NCBI GenBank assembly: GCA_020637755.1
Contig: JACKJW010000010.1
Location: 27,331 to 91,330, forward strand
Source: Brucellaceae bacterium
GTDB taxonomy: Bacteria > Pseudomonadota > Alphaproteobacteria > Rhizobiales > Rhizobiaceae
DNA: 64,000 bases
Reading direction: 5' to 3'
Position numbers and translations under genes: made by a program
Notes under the pieces: generated by a model
Databases searched by the model: none
Told to the model about the DNA's origin: nothing
Seen by the model: the letters and a program-made list of their open reading frames with translations, nothing else
Part shown: in pieces, positions 36,510-42,912 of the stretch
How the letters are laid out: each line of letters begins with the position of its first letter
How positions within the stretch are numbered: the first letter of the stretch is position 1

Positions 36510-37748
36510 TCACACCTTTTCCTGTGTGTATTTGCGCAATTCCTGCCGCGCGATCTGGCGGCGGTGGACAGCATCCGGACCGTCCGCGAAACGCAAGGTG
36601 CGCAGATGCTTCCACATGCGCGACAGCGGTGCATCCTGACTGATGCCCTGCGCGCCGAACATCTGCACCGCCTCATCGGTCACCTTCAACGCCATGCGCG
36701 GCGCGACAACCTTGATCTGCGAAATCCACGGTGCGGCCGCCCGCGCATCGCCCTGGTCCATCATCCAGGCGGCTTTGAGGCACAGCAGGCGCGCCTGCTC
36801 GATCTCCATCCGGCATTCGGCGATGATGTCATAGTTCTGGCCGAGATGCGCGATCGGCTTTCCGAAGGCTTCGCGGCGTAGCGCGCGCGTGCACATCAGC
36901 TCCAGCGCCTTTTCGGCCTGCCCGATGGCGCGCATGCAATGGTGGATGCGGCCCGGTCCGAGGCGCCCCTGGGCAATCTCGAAGCCTGCCCCGGCCTCCT
37001 TGATGATGTTGGCGGCCGGCACCCGCACATTCTCGAAGCGGATATGCATGTGGCCATGCGGCGCGTCATCCTCGCCATAGACCTCCATGGCGCGCAGGAC
37101 AGTGACGCCGGGCGTTCCCGCCGGCACCAGGATCTGCGAGTGGCGGCGGTGTTTGGGATCATCCTCGCCACCCGTCTTCACCATGGTGATGTAGATCTTG
37201 CAGCGCGGATCGCCCGCCCCCGACGACCACCACTTCTCGCCGTTCAGCACATAGTCGCCGCCATCGCGCACGCAAGACATGGAGATGTTTGTGGCATCCG
37301 ACGAGGCGACGTCCGGTTCGGTCATCAGGAAGGCGGAGCGTATCTTGCCTTCGAGCAGCGGAGCCAGCCACTCATCCTTCTGGGCCTGCGTGCCGTAACG
37401 CTCGAAGACCTCCATGTTGCCGGTGTCGGGTGCCGAGCAATTGAAGACTTCGCCGCCAAGATGCGCTTTGCCCATCTCCTCGGCCAGATAGGCATATTCG
37501 ACCGTGCTCAACCCGTAGCCGCGCTCGGAATCCGTCAGCCAGAAATTCCACAAGCCGCGCTCTTTCGCCTTGGCCTTCAGCCCTTCAAGAATCTCGGTCT
37601 GGCGCGGCGTGTATTCCCAGCGGCTGCCCTTGGCCACCTCGGCAAGATATTCGGCCTCCAGCGGAAGGATGTCGTTCTGCACCATGTCGCGCACGGCTGC
37701 ATGGATCGGCTTCAGCCGCTCGGTCATCCCGAGATTCATGTCAGTCAT
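36510..37748 (-). CDS. ACAD10/11-like acyl-CoA dehydrogenase
   Basis: The 412-residue flavoprotein has the acyl-CoA dehydrogenase layout: AFLMTEPDVASSDATNI near residue 140, GEKWWSSGAGDPRC near 167, and the C-terminal FGAQGISQDAPLSRMW and RTLRFADGPDAVHRRQIA. The ADGPD(A/E)VH ending is characteristic of the dehydrogenase half of ACAD10/ACAD11, which handles 4-hydroxyacyl-CoA in concert with a fused kinase. Here the kinase half is a separate gene in the divergent operon (39941-40972). It overlaps the TetR gene by 8 bp. The substrate is not proven. Confidence 0.88.
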   Translation of the reverse strand: MTDMNLGMTERLKPIHAAVRDMVQNDILPLEAEYLAEVAKGSRWEYTPRQTEILEGLKAKAKERGLWNFWLTDSERGYGLSTVEYAYLAEEMGKAHLGGEVFNCSAPDTGNMEVFERYGTQAQKDEWLAPLLEGKIRSAFLMTEPDVASSDATNISMSCVRDGGDYVLNGEKWWSSGAGDPRCKIYITMVKTGGEDDPKHRRHSQILVPAGTPGVTVLRAMEVYGEDDAPHGHMHIRFENVRVPAANIIKEAGAGFEIAQGRLGPGRIHHCMRAIGQAEKALELMCTRALRREAFGKPIAHLGQNYDIIAECRMEIEQARLLCLKAAWMMDQGDARAAAPWISQIKVVAPRMALKVTDEAVQMFGAQGISQDAPLSRMWKHLRTLRFADGPDAVHRRQIARQELRKYTQEKV

Positions 37749-38394
37749 CAATGTCTTCCTCCCTTGCACCGAGTCCCCTCAGCGCGAATTGAACGACCTG
37801 TCGCGCGATCTTCTCGCGTTCTGCGGCGGTCTCTCCCGGCCGCGGCGTGTACCAGAAGATAGGCGAGTTCAGCGTCATGAACATCAACTGGTTCGCAATC
37901 GAAATATTGGAATAGGCGAGCAACCCCGCAGCCTTGGCCGCCTCCGTCTCGGCGCGGAAAATGGCCGAGTAGCGGTGCCGCTCCTTCAGAAGCTCGTCCA
38001 GCGCCTCCCGCTGCTCCGGCGTGGTCGATCCGCGCAGGTGCATTTCCACGCCCTCCCAGACCACACGCTGAAAGGCCTTGGTGGAAATCATCATGCGCGC
38101 ATGCTCCAGAGCAAAGGCCCTGAGCTTGTCGAGCGGCGCCATCTCCACCGCGCGGATAGGGGCCAGCCGCCTGTAGAGCATGTCCATGCCATGCTTGTAG
38201 ACGGCGGCGAACAGATCCGTCTTGGACGGAAAATGGTGATAGACGCGGCCCTTGGTGGCCCCGAGCTTGCGCGCCACATCATCGATCGAGGTCGACGCAT
38301 AGCCGCGCTTTTCGAAGCACTCCGCCGCCGCAAGGAGAATTTCGAAGCGGGGATCCCCCGCCGCGAACGCCCCGGAATCCGGCATTTGCGTCAT
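37741..38394 (-). CDS. TetR/AcrR-family transcriptional regulator
   Basis: The 217-residue protein has an N-terminal TetR helix-turn-helix (ILLAAAECFEKRGYAST, then DDVARKLGATKGRVYHHFPSK at residues 20-60) and a variable ligand-binding C-terminal part. It is the first gene of the minus-strand catabolic run, overlapping the acyl-CoA dehydrogenase gene. A perfect 20-bp palindrome lies upstream in the divergent promoter region, so it probably represses both operons until an acyl-CoA intermediate appears. The ATG at 38394 follows GGAGGAACGTG. Confidence 0.9.
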   Translation of the reverse strand: MTQMPDSGAFAAGDPRFEILLAAAECFEKRGYASTSIDDVARKLGATKGRVYHHFPSKTDLFAAVYKHGMDMLYRRLAPIRAVEMAPLDKLRAFALEHARMMISTKAFQRVVWEGVEMHLRGSTTPEQREALDELLKERHRYSAIFRAETEAAKAAGLLAYSNISIANQLMFMTLNSPIFWYTPRPGETAAEREKIARQVVQFALRGLGAREEDIDD

Positions 38395-38470
38395 CACGTT
38401 CCTCCCGGGCGATTGGCGCCCCTGTCGCCGGCGGCCTTTCCGAAGGCTCTTTACGGCTGGCGAAATAATG

Positions 38471-38490
38471 AACATACTACCGAGTATGTT
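38471..38490. promoter_or_regulatory. TetR operator in the divergent promoter
   Basis: Eight-base perfect arms (AACATACT and AGTATGTT) flank ACCG, giving a 20-bp palindrome in the otherwise GC-rich 205-bp gap between the TetR gene and the divergent SDR gene. Size, symmetry and position match TetR-family operators. Confidence 0.72.
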
Positions 38491-38599
38491 GTCAACGCCC
38501 TGCTTCGGCTTCGGGATGGTTGATCCACAATAGCCGGCCGCGGGCCGGAGGCAAGACGGCCGCGCCAAGGCCGCGAGGCAAGATGTGAGGGAGGAAGCC

Positions 38600-39415
38600 A
38601 TGAAGGATCTGACGGAGCTGTTTTCGGTCGCCGGAAAGGTGGCGCTGGTCACCGGCGGTGCCACCGGCATTGGGCGCATGTGCGCGACCGGCCTGGCGAT
38701 GGGCGGTGCGCGTGTGCTGATCGCCTCGCGCAAGTTGGAGGCCTGTGCGGCAACGGCAGCCGAAATCAACGCACTGGGCTACCCCGGCACCGTGGAAGCC
38801 TTTGCCGGCGATGTCTCGTCCGAAGCCGGCGTGGAGGCGATGGCCGCCGAGGTCGCCGCGCGTACGGACCGTCTGCACATCCTCGTCAACAATGCCGGCC
38901 TCACCTGGGGAGAACCCTATGGGAGCTTCCCCTGGAAGGCCTGGGGCCGCGTGCTGGATGTCAACGTCACCGGTCTCTTCCACCTCACGCAGCGCCTGAC
39001 CGGCCAGTTGGAAGCCGCGGCGTCGGACGATGATCCCGCCCGCGTCATCAACCTCGGCTCTGTCATGGGCACCCAACCGATGGCCGACGGGGCCTATTCC
39101 TACACGGCCTCCAAGGCCGCGGTGCATCATCTCACAAAGACGCTGGCGATCGAGCTGGCAGGCCGCCGCATCACGGTCAATGCCTTCGCCCCCGGCCCTT
39201 TCCAGTCGAAGATGACGGCCTTTGCAACAGCCGGCGACGAGAATGCGAAACGCATCGGCGCGCGCGTGCCGATCGGCCGCATCGGCGCCCCTTCGGATAT
39301 CGCCGGAGCAACCCTGTTCCTCTGTTCCCGGGCCGGTTCCTACGTCACCGGTTGCATCCTGCCCCTTGACGGAGGACAGTCCGTCCAGCACGGAATGAGC
39401 CTCTTCAAGGAATGA
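38600..39415 (+). CDS. short-chain dehydrogenase/reductase (first of the divergent operon)
   Basis: The 271-residue SDR has the cofactor motif TGGATGIG at residues 18-25, NNAG near 95, the catalytic Ser in INLGSVMG near 150, and YSYTASKA near 165. The C-terminal LPLDGGQS is typical of 3-oxoacyl or alcohol dehydrogenases. It opens the plus-strand operon and ends 16 bp before the MaoC gene. The ATG follows GTGAGGGAGGAAGCC. Confidence 0.9.
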   Translation: MKDLTELFSVAGKVALVTGGATGIGRMCATGLAMGGARVLIASRKLEACAATAAEINALGYPGTVEAFAGDVSSEAGVEAMAAEVAARTDRLHILVNNAGLTWGEPYGSFPWKAWGRVLDVNVTGLFHLTQRLTGQLEAAASDDDPARVINLGSVMGTQPMADGAYSYTASKAAVHHLTKTLAIELAGRRITVNAFAPGPFQSKMTAFATAGDENAKRIGARVPIGRIGAPSDIAGATLFLCSRAGSYVTGCILPLDGGQSVQHGMSLFKE

Positions 39416-39431
39416 GGACAGGGCAGGAACA

Positions 39432-39944
39432 ATGAGCGATCTCAACGACCCGATGGACCAGTCCGGCAAGCCGCCGGTGACGATAGCCGATCTCAAGGAA
39501 GCCGTTGGCAAGGAGATTGGCGTGTCGCAATGGCACGAGATCAGCCAGGAGATGATCAACGCCTTTGCCGATGTGACCAAGGACCACAACTTCATCCATG
39601 TCGATCCGGTTCGCGCGGCTGAAACGCCCTTTGGCGGCACCATTGCGCACGGCTTTCTCACGCTTTCCATGTTGTCGGTCTTTGCCTATCAGGCCATGGC
39701 CCGGCTGGAGGGGCGCAAGGCGGGTGTGAATTTCGGCTTTGAAAAAATCCGCTTTGTCAGCCCGGTTCCCGCCGGTGCACGCATCCGTGGCCGGTTCACC
39801 CTCGACTATCTGAAAATCCGTCCTTCCGGCTATATCGAGATGACCTATGGTGTCACCGTCGAGATCGAGAACCAGGTGAAGCCCGCGCTGACCGCCGAAT
39901 GGAAAGGCATTGCCATCATGGAGCAAGGAGCGGTGCAGGCATGA
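39432..39944 (+). CDS. MaoC-like (R)-specific enoyl-CoA hydratase
   Basis: The 170-residue single hot-dog domain has the hydratase motif ADVTKDHNFIHVDPVRA near residue 50, carrying the catalytic Asp and His, followed by GGTIAHGFLTLS. The C-terminal region resembles NodN/YdeM-type MaoC proteins. It hydrates an enoyl-CoA to a 3-hydroxyacyl-CoA, which fits a beta-oxidation-like pathway. It overlaps the kinase gene by 4 bp (ATGA). Confidence 0.9.
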   Translation: MSDLNDPMDQSGKPPVTIADLKEAVGKEIGVSQWHEISQEMINAFADVTKDHNFIHVDPVRAAETPFGGTIAHGFLTLSMLSVFAYQAMARLEGRKAGVNFGFEKIRFVSPVPAGARIRGRFTLDYLKIRPSGYIEMTYGVTVEIENQVKPALTAEWKGIAIMEQGAVQA

Positions 39945-40972
39945 GCGATCCGAACGCCATCGACGCCAATGCCCTTGCCCCCTGGCTGGAAGCGCATGTT
40001 GCGGGCTTTTCGGGTCTTCGCTCCGTCACCAAGTTCTCCGCCGGCCAGTCGAACCCGACTTACCGGATCGACGCGGCCAGCGGCGCCTATGTGCTGCGCG
40101 CCAAGCCACCCGGCGAATTGCTGAAATCCGCCCATCAGGTGGATCGCGAATTCCGCGTCCTGCAAGCGCTGGGACCGACGAAGGTGCCCGTGCCGCGCGT
40201 CTTCGCCCTGTCCGGTGAAGGCGATGAAAGCCCCATCGGGCGGATGTTCTATGTCATGGAGTTCCTCGAAGGCCGCATCTTCTGGGATCCGTCGCTCAAG
40301 GACCTGTCCGGAAATGCGGAGCGCGCCGCCATCTATGATGCGATGAATGCCACGCTGGCGGCCCTGCATGATGTGGATGTGGAGGCGGCGGGCCTGGCAG
40401 ATTTCGGCAAGCCAGGCTCCTATTTCGAGCGTCAATTGTCCCGGTGGACCAAGCAGTACCACGCCTCTGAAACCGGGCCGCGGCCCGACATGGACCGCCT
40501 GATCGCCTGGCTGGAGGCCAACACGCCGCCCGATGACGGAACGGTGAGCCTTGTTCACGGCGACTACCGCCTCGACAACATGATGTTCACCAAGGACAGC
40601 CCGGACGTCATCGCCGTGCTGGACTGGGAACTCTCCACGCTCGGCCATCCATTGGCCGACCTGGCCTATCAATGCATGCAATGGCGGCTGCCCCACGATT
40701 CCGGCTTCCGGGGTCTGGGCGGCATCGACCGCGCCGCCATCGGCCTGCCAACGGAACAAGACTATGTGGCGAGCTATTGCCAAAGGCGCGGCATCCCTGC
40801 CATCGCCAACTGGTCATTCTATATCGCCTTTTCCTTCTTCCGCCTCGCCGCCATCCTGCAGGGGGTCTACAAGCGCGCGCTCGACGGCAACGCCTCGAAC
40901 CCGGAAAAGGCCCGCCTTTACGGCACCGCCGTGCCCCTGCTGGCAGCCATGGCGGTGAAAGACATTCACTAG
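39941..40972 (+). CDS. APH-like kinase of the ACAD10/11 and LvaA type
   Basis: The 343-residue protein is a member of the aminoglycoside-phosphotransferase-like kinase fold. It has a nucleotide-binding loop (FSAGQSNPTYRI near residue 33), a Lys in LRAKPPG near 59, the catalytic loop VHGDYRLDNMMF near 205, and the metal-binding AVLDWELSTLGHPLADLAYQ near 225. This group does not act on antibiotics. Homologues phosphorylate hydroxyacyl-CoA: LvaA acts in levulinate breakdown, and the N-terminal half of ACAD10/11 does so in animals. The start at 39941 overlaps the MaoC stop, which is typical of operon coupling. Confidence 0.88.
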   Translation: MSDPNAIDANALAPWLEAHVAGFSGLRSVTKFSAGQSNPTYRIDAASGAYVLRAKPPGELLKSAHQVDREFRVLQALGPTKVPVPRVFALSGEGDESPIGRMFYVMEFLEGRIFWDPSLKDLSGNAERAAIYDAMNATLAALHDVDVEAAGLADFGKPGSYFERQLSRWTKQYHASETGPRPDMDRLIAWLEANTPPDDGTVSLVHGDYRLDNMMFTKDSPDVIAVLDWELSTLGHPLADLAYQCMQWRLPHDSGFRGLGGIDRAAIGLPTEQDYVASYCQRRGIPAIANWSFYIAFSFFRLAAILQGVYKRALDGNASNPEKARLYGTAVPLLAAMAVKDIH

Positions 40973-40996
40973 AACACATCGACAGGAGACCGCCCC

Positions 40997-41773
40997 ATGG
41001 CGCGCTATGACGGACTGACCGTACTCATCACCGGGGCCACCGGTGGCTTTGGCAAGCGCGCCGCCGAGCGCTTCGCCATGGAAGGCGCCAATCTCGTGCT
41101 TTCTGATATCGCGCAGGACCCCGGCAGCGCCTTCGCCGCGATCGACCCCGCACGCATGACCTACATGCAGGGCGACATCGCCAGGGAGGAGACCAGCGCA
41201 AAGCTGGTGGCGCTGGCGCAGGAACACTTCGGCTCACTCGATGTCGCCTTCAACAATGCCGGAATCGGTCAGAGCCTGACCCCGCTTCCCGAAACGGAAA
41301 GTGAAACCGCACGGCGCATCATCGACATCGACCTGATGGGTGTCTTCTATGCGCTGAAGCACCAATTGCCGGTGATGAGTGCGCAGGCGAAAAAAACCGG
41401 GCGTTCGGGCGCGATCCTCAACGTGGCCTCGCTGGCCGGCATTGGCGGCGCACCACGCATCGCGGCCTATTCGGCGGCCAAGCACGGTGTCGTCGGCCTG
41501 ACCCGCTCGGCCGCTGCCGAATATGCGCGCCGGGGCGTGCGTGTGAACGCGCTGTGCCCGGCCTACGCCAAGACGGAAATGGTGCTGGCAGACCTGCGCG
41601 CATCCGGCGAACCGATGGAAGACGCCGTTGCCAATCTGGTGCGCGGTGTGCCGATGCGCCGCCTTGGCGAAATCGACGAGGTGATCGAGGCGGTGATGTT
41701 TGCCTGTGATCCTGCCAACGGCTTCATGACAGGCCAGACCATAGCCATCGATGGCGGCGTCTCGGCCATCTGA
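40997..41773 (+). CDS. short-chain dehydrogenase/reductase (last of the divergent operon)
   Basis: The 258-residue SDR has TGATGGFG at about residues 12-19, NNAG near 88, the catalytic Ser in LNVASLAGIGG near 142, and YSAAKHG near 155. It probably interconverts a hydroxyacyl and oxoacyl intermediate with NAD(P)H. It lies 24 bp after the kinase gene and is followed by a strong terminator that ends the operon. Confidence 0.9.
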   Translation: MARYDGLTVLITGATGGFGKRAAERFAMEGANLVLSDIAQDPGSAFAAIDPARMTYMQGDIAREETSAKLVALAQEHFGSLDVAFNNAGIGQSLTPLPETESETARRIIDIDLMGVFYALKHQLPVMSAQAKKTGRSGAILNVASLAGIGGAPRIAAYSAAKHGVVGLTRSAAAEYARRGVRVNALCPAYAKTEMVLADLRASGEPMEDAVANLVRGVPMRRLGEIDEVIEAVMFACDPANGFMTGQTIAIDGGVSAI

Positions 41774-41782
41774 CGAGCGGGC

Positions 41783-41820
41783 ACGAAAAAGGCCCGGCTG
41801 GAGGTCCGGGCCTTTTTCGT
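41783..41820 (+). terminator. intrinsic terminator of the SDR-MaoC-kinase-SDR operon
   Basis: Fifteen-base perfect arms (ACGAAAAAGGCCCGG and its complement) flank an 8-nt loop, with A and T tracts on each side. It begins 10 bp after the last SDR stop. Confidence 0.9.
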
Positions 41821-41868
41821 TAGAACTCGGGGCTTTCAGGGTTGGCCCGTCGCTTTCAGGACGTCTTG

Positions 41869-42168
41869 TCAGTGCCTTTTGCAGATCGCGCCGGGTGCGC
41901 CCGCGCTCATCCGCGGCGCAGGCACAGGACCGGAGGCTGGAAACCTGTCTTCCGCCCCTTCACCAAGCCCGCCATCCTGGGCCATCTCCGGCGTCCCGGC
42001 GGAAGGATGATGGCGCGGCACTGCGCCTGAGACCTGCCACGTCCTGCCGGAAAACCTCCAACGGGTCCTTGTGTCCGCCATGTCGCTGTCCAGCCAAAGC
42101 CCGTCCAGCACCGAAGCGGGAACCGGCCAGCGCGGGTCGGGCATCTCGAAGGGGGGCAGCGTGGCCAT
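41869..42168 (-). CDS. hypothetical protein, orphan
   Basis: A 99-codon frame starts at 42168 after a GAGAGGAGACGTTACAA ribosome-binding context. The first half (for example PDPRWPVPASVLDGLWLD) looks protein-like. The second half is Gly/Ala/Pro-rich without features, so the gene may be a short orphan or a decayed remnant. I do not recognise it. The region upstream (42169-42240) is AT-rich and suits a promoter. Confidence 0.35.
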   Translation of the reverse strand: MATLPPFEMPDPRWPVPASVLDGLWLDSDMADTRTRWRFSGRTWQVSGAVPRHHPSAGTPEMAQDGGLGEGAEDRFPASGPVPAPRMSAGAPGAICKRH

Positions 42169-42333
42169 TTGTAACGTCTCCTCTCAGTCTGTAAGGAAAC
42201 GTTAACTACGATGATTGGTTCCCGTGCGGCGCAATTAAGGTTTTTTCGCCACATTTGCGGCGCGCGCGCGGCAGATGGTCTTGCACGCGTGTGGAACCGG
42301 ACCGGACCTGATCCGCGCCGGCAGGAAATGCCG

Positions 42334-42359
42334 AAGGCCCGGATCGCTCCCGGCCTTTT
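42334..42359 (-). terminator. imperfect hairpin after soxG, possible terminator
   Basis: AAGGCC-C-GGA and TCC-C-GGCCTT form a stem with one C-C mismatch around a GCGA loop as read on the minus strand. The T-run is short, so termination would be weak. Confidence 0.4.
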
Positions 42360-42375
42360 GATCATGGAAGAAGCG

Positions 42376-42912
42376 TCAGGCGCAAACCGCCGCGTCCCTC
42401 GCGCCCTCTTCAAGCAGTCCGAAGACATAGGGGCTGAAGCTGCGCCAGCACTCGACATGCCACTCCTGCTCGCCCTTGCGCCACAGCACGATCTCGGCTT
42501 TGCCGAAAATTGTCCGCCGGGCGGTGCCGACGGGGAAAGCCTTGGCCGAAAGGTCCAGCGGACAGGCCGCATTGAGCGCGGTCGCCGCGCGCGGGCCCGT
42601 CACTTCGATCGCAACGTTTCGCTCCGACACATCGACGGCGCTGAAGACACCGGTCCCGCAGGCAGCGGCCAGACCGGCGCCGTTCCCATCGAGCACCAGA
42701 AACTCGTCCGGCCCGAGTTTCAACGCCGCGCGTGCGCCCGAAACACTGACGGCCGAGATTGTCTCCGGCAGCGCCAGACCGAGCGCCTTTGACAGCGACG
42801 GTGTCGCATCCGTTCCCGCCCGCAGGCTGATACGGGACATCGCAGGCATCGGCGCCAAGGTCACATGGCCATTGCCGAACCCGTGGCCGTCGAGCGGATA
42901 GGACTTATCCAT
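42376..42912 (-). CDS. soxG: sarcosine oxidase subunit gamma
   Basis: The 178-residue protein matches SoxG: MSRISLRAG, LGPDEFLVL near residue 70, SAVDVSERNVAIEVTGPRA near 90, and a C-terminal ECWRSFSPYVFGLL. It is the smallest-function subunit of the heterotetrameric sarcosine oxidase and structurally resembles part of the GcvT fold. The start at 42912 is chosen because GGAGGGCGCATCA precedes it. The gene overlaps the soxA end by 8 bp. Confidence 0.92.
   Translation of the reverse strand: MDKSYPLDGHGFGNGHVTLAPMPAMSRISLRAGTDATPSLSKALGLALPETISAVSVSGARAALKLGPDEFLVLDGNGAGLAAACGTGVFSAVDVSERNVAIEVTGPRAATALNAACPLDLSAKAFPVGTARRTIFGKAEIVLWRKGEQEWHVECWRSFSPYVFGLLEEGARDAAVCA

Noticed and set aside
39941..40972. 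Aminoglycoside resistance kinase
   Set aside because: The APH-like fold is present, but the gene sits in an acyl-CoA operon and its sequence features fit the hydroxyacyl-CoA kinase group, not antibiotic resistance.
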